Shown piece by piece: positions 42,453 to 54,984 of a DNA stretch of 64,000 bases. The position numbers and the translations under genes were made by a program. How positions within the stretch are numbered: the stretch's first letter is position 1; each line of letters starts with the position of its first letter. The stretch is from Gracilariopsis chorda (taxonomy: Eukaryota > Rhodophyta > Florideophyceae > Gracilariales > Gracilariaceae), in contig NBIV01000175.1 of assembly GCA_003194525.1 (NCBI GenBank), positions 118,820 through 182,819 on the forward strand, in the 5' to 3' direction. The notes under the pieces are model-generated. The model was not told the origin of the DNA. It worked only from the letters and a program-made list of their open reading frames with translations, and did not search any database.

Positions 42453-45059
42453 ACAGAGTTCTTTGGAGTCGTTTGCGGCTCTTATGCAGTATGAAGTATC
42501 GCTGGCGCTGCTTTTGGTCTTCAAAACATTTTCGAAAAGGACAGCTTCTTCTTTGGAACACGAGAGGGGCTGCAAAAGACAAAGAAGAGAACCGGAGTTA
42601 CTTTGCATAGAGCAGTTTATCATTCTATCATAACGAAGGCCCTGTCCATTCCAGCGCGTTTCTAGTCCATACAAGTAGGTGCCAAGGGTCATGTTGAGCT
42701 TAAAGGAAGAACTTATTTTGCAAAGAGGCAGTTGTGGCAGGTGTATAACCGTAAGAATGGTTTTGCAGAGAATGATAAATCGCACGAGGTCTTGATAGGA
42801 CGTTTATGAAGTCGGGAGGAGTTACTTTGATTGAATTGACATGAACACATCCTCTTTCTTTCAGAACGATAGGGACAATGGCCGAGAAATAAGCTAAGAG
42901 ACCTTCCACAGCTGCTACGCTTTGCAAAATGGAGCTTCAAAGATGGAGAGGAGCGATCAGAGATTGAATGCAGCGCCAGGTAACATGTGCCACAGTAGAC
43001 CCCAAACTCGGGGAATTTGAATGGCTCGACGCGTTGTGCGTAATGCATATTTCTGTAATCGGGCTAAATGAGAGGTTTGCAAATGGACTCTTTCGTTATG
43101 TGGATTGGGCGTTAAATAGAACCGGAGCAGTTCACATATCTGATATTTGAACTTTCCCGAAAAATATTGAAGGGCTCCCGTGAGGTATGCAAATTTACAC
43201 AAGCATCTCCCTGGTGAAGTACTAACGTTAAGAGGTAGCGTACAGAAGGGCCTTTTTTCTGAGAAAGGGCTTAAGTTGAGAGGGGTTTCCCAAGAGAATA
43301 CTTGCCAGAAAGGTAGTTGATGAGGAGAAAACTCTGCTTTGAGTTTTTACAACTAGCCAAATTTTGGTTTTGTAAAAATTTTCTTTCCAGTACAGACCGA
43401 CACTAAGGCAAAAAACAGAGTATTTTCCAACTGTCAATTTCAAGAGCTGGGTTTCGGGAGATCCAAAGTTGGCAAACATTAACCCTTTTTAGCTTCAATG
43501 AAGTGGTCGCAATCTTTAATGTGAAGTTTTCAATATCAAAAGGTTTTGAGTCCTCCGTTCAGAAGAATGAATAGTTTATAGGTTGTAAAAAGAACCATTT
43601 GAGTTGTAAGTAACGTTTACTGTGTAGCTGTCGGCTTTTTTCCAATTTATGGACCAAGCTCTCTTGGCTTTGGATTGTGTTAAAACAAATCAAGACTGTC
43701 CGTTATGGTAACACTACCGCAAATAATAAGTGAGTTTTGCCACAGTCTGCACTATTGCGGCTCATACTAACAATAGTCAGTTCCACTATGCCAAAACAGA
43801 ACACATGTTTCAAGAGACGATAGGAAGTCTAAGCTTTGTCTTTGTCTCTAAGCCCTGCTTTGTGTACCATCCATACCAAAAGCTGTACAAAATTTTACAT
43901 TCTTTTTAACGTCTTGAATGTGTTCCAAGTTAAGCCCGTCTGATCGCTACCCTTACCGACTTAGGCAGCACAGCAACAATTACAATACTACTGTGTACTG
44001 CATTAAAAAATCAGTAAGGGCCATAGAGACAAGGGATTAAAAACGCCTCAATAAGTGAAAGGGATGCCTGTGTCCGAAAAACGTCACTTGCCATTGCTGC
44101 ACATCTTTTTTCTTTTTGCTTTGTTGTTCGGAGAGAGCACGTCACTGACAGCGCAGTGGGGCCGAGCGAGAAAAGCTTCTTCATCGACACCTGAGCGGGT
44201 GAGACTGACAATAGAGGGGAACGAACTTCGTTCGTATCGAGCAATTGAACAGTTTCGATAACACTACCAATCGGTTCGTCCTGCTCCGCGTTCGCTGCCA
44301 CGTCAGCGCATATTCATTTTCGGAGCAAAGTGAAACCAGTGCCGCAACAGGCTATGAGATCCGCTTGCCAGAGATTACCTCCTGAGGGAGAAGATGAATG
44401 TCTATATTACGCCAGCGTGTATCATAGCCATCAGTATAATAGAATGGCCAAAAATCTAGACTTTATCAGGAGGCCGAATTCCGAGGGCGTCTTCACACAT
44501 TACTCACGGCTTGTGTGCATATGTGTACCTGTGGTTAGTTATTAACGCCTTATTCTTGACTAACTATTTTGCTACATGAAGTGGACTACATCACAAGTCG
44601 ACATTCTTCCAAAAATGGCAGTCAAAAGCTTCCAAAACTGAGCAAGAATAGGATGCACAGTGGTTTTGTCAAAATAGTCACTCTCCGTTTTAGGAAAATA
44701 GTCACTCTCCGTTTTGGGAAAATAGTCACTCTCCGTTTTGGGAAAATAGTCAGTCTCAAGTATGCCCTTCGTAGTTACATTGTGAAGGATGCTGCAGTTC
44801 CGACAAGTGTCATGAGAATTTCCACACATGTTATGAGGGCACTACCAGAGGTCAAAATACCGATGGAATAGACACTAACTGGCGTACATGTGCAGTTTAC
44901 AACCACCAAAGCAATAACTAATCGTTTTAACCGGCTCCACTAGACTGTGCAAGATAATCGCGCTTCTGCGTGAATTGATTGTCGGAAAAGTGCGCAAAGG
45001 AAGGAAGAAGAAGATATCATATTTATTCCAGTGAATGAAGGAGTCGAAAACTTTAGTGT
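42453..45059. other. 2.6 kb without a recognised gene
   Basis: AT-rich sequence between the hAT element and the outer gypsy element. It contains a 24-bp tandem repeat (44671-44757). Short open frames have no recognisable domain. Confidence 0.5.
44671..44757. repeat. 24-bp tandem repeat, about 3.6 copies
   Basis: Units aaaatagtcactctccgttttggg at 44671, 44695 and 44719 and a partial copy from 44743; copies differ by one or two bases. Confidence 0.85.
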
Positions 45060-45064
45060 ACCTG
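45060..45064. repeat. target-site duplication of outer gypsy element (5' side)
   Basis: ACCTG directly before the 5' LTR. It is identical to the 5 bp outside the 3' LTR at 22826-22830 when that is read in the element's direction. Confidence 0.85.
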
Positions 45065-45282
45065 TGTATCCATTTCCCGCTGCATAGCGCTGGACGGAAC
45101 CCAAAAAGGCTACTTAAACCCTAGTTGTAGGTTACACTAGCGTAGGTATCTTATCAAATGCCTGCAGTTTCGAATTGGGTAACATGGTAGTGGCATTTAA
45201 GCCGCAATAACATCGCCTCTCATTAAATCGAGGCATCGAACCTCACCTTTCTATCGAGGAACAACTCGCGTAGTTCGCCACA
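45065..45282 (+). repeat. 5' LTR of outer gypsy element
   Basis: A 218-bp inverted partner of 22831-23048, with the same TGTA...CACA/TACA ends and scattered substitutions. Confidence 0.9.
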
Positions 45283-48200
45283 GTGATCACTGGATTTACT
45301 ACAACAGTTCGACGTTTAATTTCCTACGTTTGGTCGCGATGTCTGACACGCAGTCAACCGTTGAACGAGGCCACCACACGGATGAATCCTCACCGGAAAT
45401 CACATACCAGGAACCTTCTTTTGTTTCTACTTCCATCAATCATCCACGACTGGTGCGCAAAGATTCCACCTCAATCAGAAAATTTTTTGGACTTTATGAT
45501 CAGTATCGCAAGTAAGTCACCGCTTGCGCTCTACAACTCTCTGTAGTAGACTCTACGACGACAGAACCAGTCGGACCGGTGAATCTCACGCAATTTCTTG
45601 ATCCGGAGTGGCTAGAGTCTATCGTTGACCTCAATCTCATACCGGATCTTTCCGATTCTGACATGGTTACTGATGATGTGCTGCGCACATTTTTGGAACA
45701 GCGATAGCAGACGAAGCGGTAAGCGGACATCTATTTCGCTTTCGGCTCTGGAAGTGCTCATTGAGAAAGAAATTCGAATGGACATGTCCGACACGTCCAC
45801 ATTAATGCGGATGGATAATCTATTCGTGTCCTATTTGTCGCTTTTAAGACGACATGGACTGAAACGGGTCACGACATCCCGCCGCAAAACAGCAATTGGC
45901 CACATCATTTCTGCCGTCAAGCCGAAATATATACGCATAAAGCTCGAATCAAACATTGAATTCTCTCACATGGAACTAAACAAAGATTTCAACCGTTTCT
46001 TCAAACACGCCATGGCCATGTCTCGATCTTTTGACGACCTTGATAATGGACCCACCTCCCGCGGCTCTAGCTCTCGCTCTTGTAAAGAAGGAAAAAGCTC
46101 ATCGTCGGAGAGAACGGCTGAAAACTCCATATCAAGCAGGGCAAACAGTGAGCCACGCAAATCACGTTCACACGGCAGGCCTCCTCCCCCGTGCCCCCAC
46201 TCACCGTGCAAGAAGAAGACATTACGTCACTGGATCGATGACTGTGCTTTATGTACTGATGAGGAGAACCACGAATAAAAGGCTGAGTTTGAGGAGAAGT
46301 AGGCCACTGATGGACTTTCGAAATCCACACGCAGCCAGAAAATTAAGCAAAGGTCCAGCGAGAATAAGGGCACAGTGAAAAGAATGCAGCCTTCGAAAGC
46401 CTCCCACCCAGCCCCGTCCTGCGCCATCACCATATCGGACGGCCAAACCTCCTTGGATGGTACGGGACGTTGTGACGACGGCAGCGACGACAGCATCTTG
46501 TCACCGAGTCTCGCTGAGAAGGCAGCACTAAAACGCATTGGAAGAACTGCTGCCATCAAAACCACTCACCTCTCTTTCGCGCTGAAATCTGGTCCCAACC
46601 GGCAAAGCTTCGCATTTTCTAGGACATGAACAGCACCGCGCACAGTCCTGCATCTTTCTTTAGGCAGTCTGGCTTTGGTCAACATCACGTACTTGTTTGC
46701 GGATAATGACCTTGCATGCGAGGAACTACTCATCGGCTGCCCTGTTCTACGCCATCTTCGTGTAGACACGGAAACGTTACTGGACAAAAATTGGTTTGCC
46801 TTAAATGATGCAGACTGTTCAGATGTAGGAAACCCTATAGTCGGTCGAGGTGAAGGTTACACTAGTAGGTTAATGACCACCAGACTACACAAACATTCAA
46901 GCACCACAACTGCAATTCCCATCAAACCACCGCAACCAAACCGTCCGAGAGTCCACTATCACGCATAAAAGCATTTCCTGGACCCATTCCCAGATTCCTC
47001 GCTTCTTGACCCTCTCGACAGCGACCAGCACGACGAAATCAAGTCAGCTGTCAACGAAATTGTGGAGAACGCGCGACACTCTGGCATGACCGACGGTCAG
47101 GTGACCAAACTGCGCAGCGCTCTGGAGGACAACATGGACATCTTCCGAGTCTCTCTCTAGCACGATCACCGGAAAAATCCAGAACACTAAGGACAGAGTT
47201 ATCTCCAGAAGCCAAACTAGTCCACGTCAGGCTTCGCTACTACTCGCAGGAGCAGCAAAAGTTTCTATAACTCTTTGTCGAGGATCTCCTTCGAACCGGA
47301 ATGGCCTACCCAAACCCAACACCTCCATGGGTCAGTGCCCCCTTGATTTTGCCGAAATCTGGCCCAGCTCGTTTCCGATTCACTTTCGACCTACGTCCAG
47401 TGAACAAGTACACCATCAAGCATCAAATCTCCATGCCAACCATTGAGCAGGAGCTGTTGAAACTCGCACACTCTAAATTCTTCGCCACGTTTGATCTATC
47501 TCACGGATATTGGCAGTTCCCCCTCCACGTAAACTCTCAGGCGCTACGGTGTTTCATAACACCCTAGGGAATTTCTTCCCCCACGCGAGTCCTTCATGGC
47601 ACAACCAATGCCCCAACTCACCTTCAATCAGTCCTCGCTGAGATATTTCCAAAGGAACTACGTCACTCCTTCGTGTACTGGCTTGATGGCATTCTACTAC
47701 ACAGCAGAACAGTGGAAGGACTCCTTCAACAAATTCGGAAGCTTTTCCAGGTCTGCAAGGAACTCTCAATCCGTCCCCACCCAAAAAGGTGTATTCTGTT
47801 TTCAACTTCAATCAGGTGGTGCGGAAGAATTATCTCCGCATCAGGAGTACGGTATGATCCACGACAACTAAATGGTCAGCTAGCAATGGAACCTCCGACC
47901 AATGGAGGCCACCTGCAGCAATTCCTGTGTGCACTGCAGTGGGTTAGGATGAGCATCCCCAACTTCTCCAAGATCATACTACCGTTGAAAAACTTTTTGA
48001 AAAAGGTGCAAAAGAAAGCTGGAAAGCGCACAAAGACTTCTGTGGCAAAATGTAGATCTTGCGGCCCTTGGTTGGTCCGAACTAGAAACCCAGGCATTCC
48101 GAGCTTGCAAAGAGGCACTTGCCCACAGCGTCACACTCGCACACAGGAAGGAGAATCAGAGACTCGTTATATACACAGACGCTTCCGACAACCTATGGTC

Positions 48201-48436
48201 TGGCATCATAACTCAAGTTCCGTTCTCCGACCTCACCAAACCACCCGAAAAACAGCAGCACAGTCCTCTACCATTCTGTTCAGGTTTCTTTAACACCACC
48301 CAACTGGGTTGGTCTGTCTTGGAGAAGGAAGCGTTTGCCATACTGTCTACGTTGGAATGGATGCATTGGATTGTAGCCACCTCAACCCGATTTGAACTCT
48401 ACACCGATCAAAACAATTTCATATTCCTTTTTGAAG
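45283..48436 (+). pseudogene. outer gypsy element: gag, protease, reverse transcriptase and first half of RNase H
   Basis: Gag starts at the ATG at 45339 and continues through stops and frame changes to about 46300. It ends with a zinc-knuckle-like CPHSPCKKKTLRHWIDDCAL. Protease (about 46440-46970) has the active-site-like CDDGSDDSI and the downstream LLIGCPVLRHL. RT starts near 47301 (FTFDLRPVNKY, ATFDLSHGYWQFPL). Its catalytic box reads YWLDGILL, so the second Asp of the usual DD pair is Gly. RNase H begins (VLEKEAFAILSTLEW, ELYTDQNNFIFLF) and is cut by the inner LTR at 48437. Its other half resumes at 24748 on the minus strand. Many stops and frameshifts make it dead. Confidence 0.85.
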
Positions 48437-49221
48437 TGCAATGCCCTCAGAGAGGGATTCTTGGTACTTGGTTGATTTCCCGAATGTCTCGGTAATGTAG
48501 TCATTTCATGAACTACGACCACTAATAGTAGATTTGACACGTGGGACACGGAAGAGTCAATTGGCGGTTGGCCACAGTACTGGGCATGAACCACCAAAGT
48601 GGAGTAGTTTAGTTAATTCTATTTATTATTTTTACACCCATATCTGGGATGGTTAGTACTTAGTGCGCCGGCGGGTTGGCGTTGCACCAGTAAAACCTCC
48701 CCAAAAAGGGACCCCAACCTGGGGAATTGGCTCTAGACCTGACCGCTTTCGCGTGTTCTCTACTCCTCTTTGGAGGGAAGCACCGTTGCATACGGGAAGT
48801 CTAACCCCCTTGCCTATCTAAAGGACCCAAGTATTCGGATTGTTATTCCAGCTGTCTTGGTGTTCGCCTTGTATAAGGTTTATTTACCGGCACTGCAGTT
48901 AGTCTTCGTCACGACACTCGTGACTCAGCTCCCCCTTACTTTACCTTTATAGGGTGGCTTTCCCGCTACCCACGGCTCGTGCTCGCGCGTGCCACTAACG
49001 TGGAAACCTCACCTCTCTAGAGGACGACCACCCCCATACATCGCTCCTGCAGATACCCGATTCTTGCCTCAACCTCCCTGCACAAGTCGCAATGGGTGGC
49101 CTCGGCCTTAAAACCCGACATAGTCGTGCCACTCTTGGGAGGGCTCTACCCAACTGGGCTCACCTCAAACGAGGAAAGATCCCGAACATCTTTCGGTGCA
49201 CTCCCGCTTCCGGGCATTGCA
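48437..49221 (+). repeat. 5' LTR of inner chromovirus
   Basis: 785 bp, TGCAATGCCC...GGGCATTGCA; the inverted partner of 24749-25534, clearly diverged from it by eye. It sits inside the RNase H reading frame of the outer element. Confidence 0.9.
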
Positions 49222-49229
49222 TTACGAAG

Positions 49230-49247
49230 TGGTCTCCTGACTTAGAA
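49230..49247 (+). other. candidate primer-binding site
   Basis: TGGTCTCCTGACTTAG begins 8 nt after the LTR end. TGG is the complement of the tRNA 3' CCA, and this is where minus-strand synthesis should start. The tRNA was not identified. Confidence 0.45.
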
Positions 49248-49333
49248 TCGGTTTTGGTGTTTGGTTCCCTCTTTCGAGGTTTTGTTTCTTTCGTTTGTTT
49301 TCCGGAAGTTCCGTTGTTTTCCGGTCGTAACGG

Positions 49334-51790
49334 TTGGCCCTCATGTCGAGGAAGCCCTCCTCTGCGGAGCCTGCGACTACGCGCAGTCGCTCCCACAATG
49401 GTGAAGATAACCCCGAAGTTCGGTTCGTTTCTCAGCTCCCGACTAGGGCTAAATCCAGCCATGCTGGGGGTGCCTCGTCTAGGACTCCAAACCCACCCCC
49501 GGAACCCCGGAACTCCACGTCGACCCTGTTATCGAATGCCGTGGATGGTGCTCATCCGGCTCCGGCCATGGCTGCCGCCGCACCTGAAACCCGTCTGACG
49601 GGCGATAAAACCCCCAGGGGAATTCCCTGGAATCTCAGGTTCACGCTTTGTGGACCGCCCACGACACCCTTGTCGGGGAAGTACAAACCCTCCGTGAGGT
49701 GGTGATGGACACCCCTACAAAGGTGGTCACAGAGGATCTCCGTATCTTACGGTCCGATTTCAACTCTATGTTAGAGAGTTTGGGGCAACCCGCCACCTTC
49801 ATAGAAGGAGTTGACTCTCGATTTGATCGAGTTCGTTCCCGTCTGGAGACGTTAGAGCAGTTTATCCTCATGCATAAACCGTTCCCGGATGATCCGTAAC
49901 CAGCCGCGTCACACCACGAACAGCATGCTGGAAGAAAGAAGCGCCGCTATAACCGGAAACACAACGAGATCACTCGGATTCTGATTCTACGACATCATAG
50001 GATTCATCCCGAAACGGGTCAGATGGTTCCAGTTCCTCGGACCCTGATTCGGAGGACGAGAAACGAGGCCGTTCTTCCCGCTCTAAGCGGTCATCCGCCA
50101 CCCAAGGTGGAATTCGGACCCGCAGAAAAGGGGAGAAGACACCCTGGCCTCAGGGAATTCAAACCGACGAACCCGTTGTATCGGAAACTATTTTCCTACC
50201 GTTACTACCGGCTCGAAGATTCCTCTTCAGGACGTACACCCGGTGGCACAGGGAAGGTGAAAGAGTGCATAAAACGTATGCAACTCTCACTTCGTAACCA
50301 GTATTTTACTGGAGAAGAACCAATTATGGTGTTGCACTTTCTTTCCCGCTTTGTAGCGGAAGCCGATATCCTCAGAATGAACGAGGGACAAGACTATTTG
50401 GCATTACTGTATTTCTTACGGTGAGTGGCAGAGGACCAGTACACCTCTGTCAGAGGGTCATCTGGTGCCTCAGAGGGAGGAGTAACCTGCTGGCCGGAGT
50501 CGGTGCAATATTTATTGTGCACCTATGCCACCAATACCGCCATTCAGGGGGCAATCCTCGCTTTTCGAGATACTCGTCAGCTCTCAGGCGAGAGTGAAAC
50601 CGATTACTCGGAGCGCCTTGAAAAGGCCTTCCACTGTTGTGGGAATGTATACCCCGCAGGGGAACGTTGTACCATGTTCATCGATGGCCTTGACCCGACA
50701 ATCCGGAGTCTTGTCAATCGTTACCGCGAGGACAAGCGGGGGGTCACCTACCTCGAGCTTGTTCAACATGCTCGAGCGGAAGGGGAATCAATCCGTGCAA
50801 GAATTCCGAATCTTCGGTCTAGACCCGCCAAGGCGTTGGTGCTGGAGAGTGACAGCTCATCGCCCTCGCTTTTTGTGGGTAGAACTCCCCAACCGGAATA
50901 CGACAACGTGCATTTTGCACAGGGAGATGATGGTCTATACCAACCACGGACTTACCGTCAACGACGGAGGACACGTTCGAAACGGTGCAAGACAACCCCG
51001 TATTGTACGTGGGGAACAATCGCGTTCAGCCGCCACCAGTCCCGTTCATGAACGGCCAATCCCGTTATCAACGGCCTGGATGGAATGAAACCCGCCCGGC
51101 GGTACACTTCTCCGATGCTCGGGATATTAACCGGCCCGTCGCCGTGTTGGCTCTAATTCGCCACCTTCGTTATACCCATGGCCATACATCCCCTCAGTGT
51201 CTGTGCTCACTGAAGGATATGGCCAAGATGGTGGCAAATTACGAGGCCCTCACTCCAGAGAAGAAACGTTCCGTTCCGACGGCTTCCTACCTCCGTGCTA
51301 AAACGGACTTCTCGCATGCCTTGCCAGATATCCTGTGTGCGCGGCTAGCTTCAATTAACCCGAATCGGGAAGTCGCGCAAACGTCCGACGCAACCACCGC
51401 CTATGCGGATAAAAACCCCGGCCCCCGGAACGAAGCTCTCGTGGTCGAGGATCCTGGACTACTGCCTACGGCGGGAACCTCCCAGGAATACTAACTGAGG
51501 GAGTCTCCGCTTCGGGAGAGGCGTCCTCAGAGATGAGCCTGTTGACGCCCGAGGCGTTGCCGCCTCGCTCCTTGGTGAAAATCCTTTCAAGGAAGGACAC
51601 CGCAGACGCGGACTCTGCACACCTTTCTGTGCTGCGTCGCCCGTGAATAAGGAGTAAAAACCCCCGGGTCCCGGATGTATTCTTGGTCATGGTCAAGCGC
51701 AACTACAAGGTTTACGCCGACCCTGGCCTTGACACCCATTTTATGGTGAGATTTCTAACAGTCATGGACACAGGTGCAGGGATGATGTTT
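49334..51790 (+). pseudogene. inner chromovirus, 5' half: gag and protease start
   Basis: Gag runs through three frames: 49334-49705 (disordered Ser/Pro/Ala-rich), 49648-51051 and 50985-51494. The capsid-like core has the retrotransposon gag pattern (LSGESETDYSERLEKAF, then GLDPTIRSLVNRYRED) around 50580-50740. A His/Cys cluster near 51170-51210 may be a degenerate zinc knuckle. The protease begins at about 51690, with the active site VMDTGAGMMF at about 51760, and homology ends within ten codons. The remaining protease and pol are at 33000 on the opposite strand. Stops and frame changes make it non-functional. Confidence 0.85.
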
Positions 51791-51800
51791 CTAAAGAATC
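51775..51800. other. inferred inversion breakpoint B
   Basis: The chromovirus protease ends here, just after its DTGAG motif. Sequence to the right belongs to a different, minus-strand gene. It pairs with the break at about 33000. Confidence 0.6.
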
Positions 51801-54800
51801 CATAGAATAGGTAGAACTCTTGATACTTTAAATGAATTGAAGTGTGGAATATGTTGTTTAAGAGCAGCCAAAATTGTCGATGATATCACTATGTTCCGTT
51901 CTGGACAGAACATGAAATCCAACAGTTTGTACCAAACACGAGAGAAGAGAATTACTGAGAATATGCTTGTCGTTTGGGCTGCAGTCAAAACCGATGGACA
52001 AGCGCCTGCGAAGGCTTCTACCAATTTCTATGATAACACCCGTCACAGATTCATTTGTGCACGACAAAAGCTTAGACTCAGCCTGTGGAAATGATTCAAC
52101 GGCTTCCAAATTTCTTCTTCTGCTAATTATAGCACGTTGTATCGCATCTACAGCATCTTTGATGTCTGGACACTCAGCTTTTATAATGTCAGATGTATAA
52201 ATGACCATTGCAGCTCAAATGCTGAGCAATATAGCCCGGTTATTTCTGGCATGTGAGTGTACCAATATGTTTTCGATCTGGATCTACGACAAGCCTACAA
52301 AAGCAGACAACTCCTTCAGACCGTGCCCATGAAGCATTTTCTTTCAGAGTGGGTACAGACTCTGCTTGTAGAAATGAAAGAATCTGGGGAACGGTATCAA
52401 CCATTCATGAACTCGGAGTTCCTCGAATAACATTTCTCCTGGGTTATTTCGTTTTGATTCCATATATGAGTTCCTCCAAATTTTGGCTATCATCTTATAT
52501 GTGGGTTGATCTCCGTTGAAAATACCCTGTGCAGGTCTACCGGGTTCTCCCGGCCTCAGTATCTGCTTTATGTAACCGAAATTCTGATAATTTGTCAAAG
52601 TATTTGCAGCAATCATGCAGGATATATCAACAAAAACGACGTCCTGATCGTAAAGAGCAGGATGAGAGCTTCCACGCTCACCATGCTGCTTGAAACAAGA
52701 TAAGAGCAATGCCCGAAAATTAATTCCCTTCTCTCTGTGCGAGCGTCTTTCTCCCCCGGGTACTAGATTGTGCTCATTGTTCGTGCTACCGAGTAACATA
52801 TCTCTGCGTTCGGGCACGATACCGTACGCAAAGTCCATGAACTCTTCTACAATGCATGAATCCTGTTCCCTGTGCAAACAAAAAACGAATTCTGCACGAG
52901 ACACAAGTACATTAGTCAGGTGTTTCCACATTTTTTTGGCGTTATTGTGCTCTGCACTGATATTGACTTTGTCATTTGATGACAACCGTCTGCGTTTCGT
53001 GGTTTGAACAATACTCTGCGTGGCTGTGCCACTAATCATGGGAAGCCTTTTCCCCGCAGCCTTGATGCTATGCAACGGAAGTATGTCGAAGCTATCCAAT
53101 CGAACAGTCACCACGCGTTCAGGCAGTAAAACGTCCTCAAAAGCTCCATTACTACTTATTTATGTTCAGCTACAACACAGTTTTGAGAGGAGTATGCCCA
53201 ATCATACGACGTGACGATACTGAGAGCGTGAAGTAGAGAGGTCTATGTTGTGCTGGTCTCTATAATACCAGCTATTGGACGGTTCATCTGCAATGGGCCA
53301 ATAGAACGCCTTGAGTAAGAATTAACAACCTGTTCAATGACCTTCATCGCAGGTACACACAGTAAGAACTCAACTCTCCACATACTTGTCTCACCTTCAT
53401 CTTTCTGAGAGCGTAAATGAGGGGCGTTATTCAATTCCTCGCAAGGCAATAGATCGGAATTGTTGTTCACAGGAAAACGATCCATGATTTTGCTCTCCTG
53501 TGCCACTGCAGTGGCTTTCCATGTAATCAGTTGCCAGTTTGGAGCCATGTCCAAGATATGAGATGCCCAAAGACGAGCAGGGATTGCACCTATCTCATCA
53601 GAAAGATTCTATGTACCATTGTGATAGTCATTATTTTTCACCTCAAATCTTTTCGCTACCTCCGCAAGCACACTCTATCTTTGCTTTGGATTCAATGGCA
53701 AATCATCTCCCAATGATAACGAGATAACGCTCTGAACTGTTTCGGACAGTGCAGTACTCATAGCGTAGCACCGATAATTTCTAGACAAGGTGTACCGATA
53801 AGCGTTCTGTGCGGCAAGATCTAAACCAATTCGACACTCAAAAGTTTTGTTGCACACATTTTGTGACGAATTGCCAGTTTGAAGACGAAGATCACGTCTC
53901 GCAGAGAAAACAGCTTGAACTGGCAAAAAGCTGGATTTTGGAATTTCTGGAAATGGTGCAACAATCATAGAATTCAGCTCAGTAGCAACAGCCAATGCAA
54001 CTTCATTTCTGAGTATAGCGACAGACCTCGTCGCAGATATGTCAAGGGCAAAACGGATTGCATGAACCAAACAACAATCTACGGCACTCTGTAGACACTT
54101 TGTGTGTAAATTCGTCATCAAACCTTGCAAAGCTTTCGTAACAGTATACCGGCAAATGTAGCAGGCCTGTCTTCCACTAAAAGCAGATATATGAAGTGCA
54201 CCAGCTTAGTGACTTTGAACAGAGTCTTCAAAATCATAATAGTTACCTGTACCTTCCAATGTATCCCTGCAATAACACGGAAGTGGACAAAGAATATTGT
54301 TGGAACCAGAACAACCATTACCCTTAAACATGCAACCACCGTCTTTATTCTCTTTTGATTTTTGGTCTGCCAAGAAAGCAGCGTTTAGAGAGTTCTATGT
54401 TTGATTATGTTGGAATGAACAAAATCTAGCTTCAGTTATCCAATGAAGAAGAAATCTTGCATATTTTGAAGCAATCCAGAACGCGAAAAAAGTTCTGAGT
54501 AGAATACCTCACGTGCTTCTTGACATTACATTTGAAGATGGTAAATCTGTAGATTCAGAGCTGGATTTCGTTTTCGGTTTTCCAGATTCGGTATCCACTT
54601 CAATTTCTTAGTGTTATTTAAATGATGGTAAGTATAACAGCACCCGTTTGATTTACAAGCTAGATTAATACGGCTTTCCATGCCTTAAGAGCAGCTTCAG
54701 GTTTTGTGTTCCCGTAACGCTTAGAATCTACAATGACTGAACATCCAATCTTTTTATACCTGCAGTTAGTGCACAACAAAAATAAGCCTACAATGTTGCC

Positions 54801-54984
54801 AGTAAACGGATTGGAATAGATAGATGTAACGATTGCAGCACGTTGTTCTAATTGCTGAGAGTTTGTAACACAACTGCAGTTGGACTCTTCCGCTCGTTCC
54901 CATTGAAGTCTTGGCAAAAGATATGTTTGATTTAATTCGATGGGTAACTTGTAACTTCTTTTTTACAGAACTCCATTGCCACAA
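51791..54984 (-). pseudogene. N-terminal half of a split, decayed gene
   Basis: Minus-strand frames 54917-54660, 54130-53675, 53554-53243, 53114-52344 and 52208-51858 read as one decayed protein. The best-preserved block (about 52750-52350) has FVDISCMIAANTLTNYQNFG, GIFNGDQPTYKMIAKIW and WLIPFPRFFHFYKQSLYPLW. The D-x-PTY then P-x-FH pattern resembles, from memory, the central part of the uncharacterised eukaryotic proteins that carry GCDTTSAFFG and end in a CXC cluster. Those two features are found at 33716-36646 on the plus strand. The inferred inversion would place them directly downstream. Stops and frame changes show decay. It may have been a cellular gene or a mobile-element gene. Confidence 0.45.

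Noticed and set aside
44671-44757. CRISPR-like array
   Set aside because: Units are directly tandem with no spacers, and the DNA is eukaryotic.
22831-49221. Two unrelated truncated copies instead of one inverted locus
   Set aside because: The outer LTRs share an exact 5-bp duplication, the RNase H halves are complementary, and a third gene is split at the same points; coincidence is unlikely, though assembly error remains possible.
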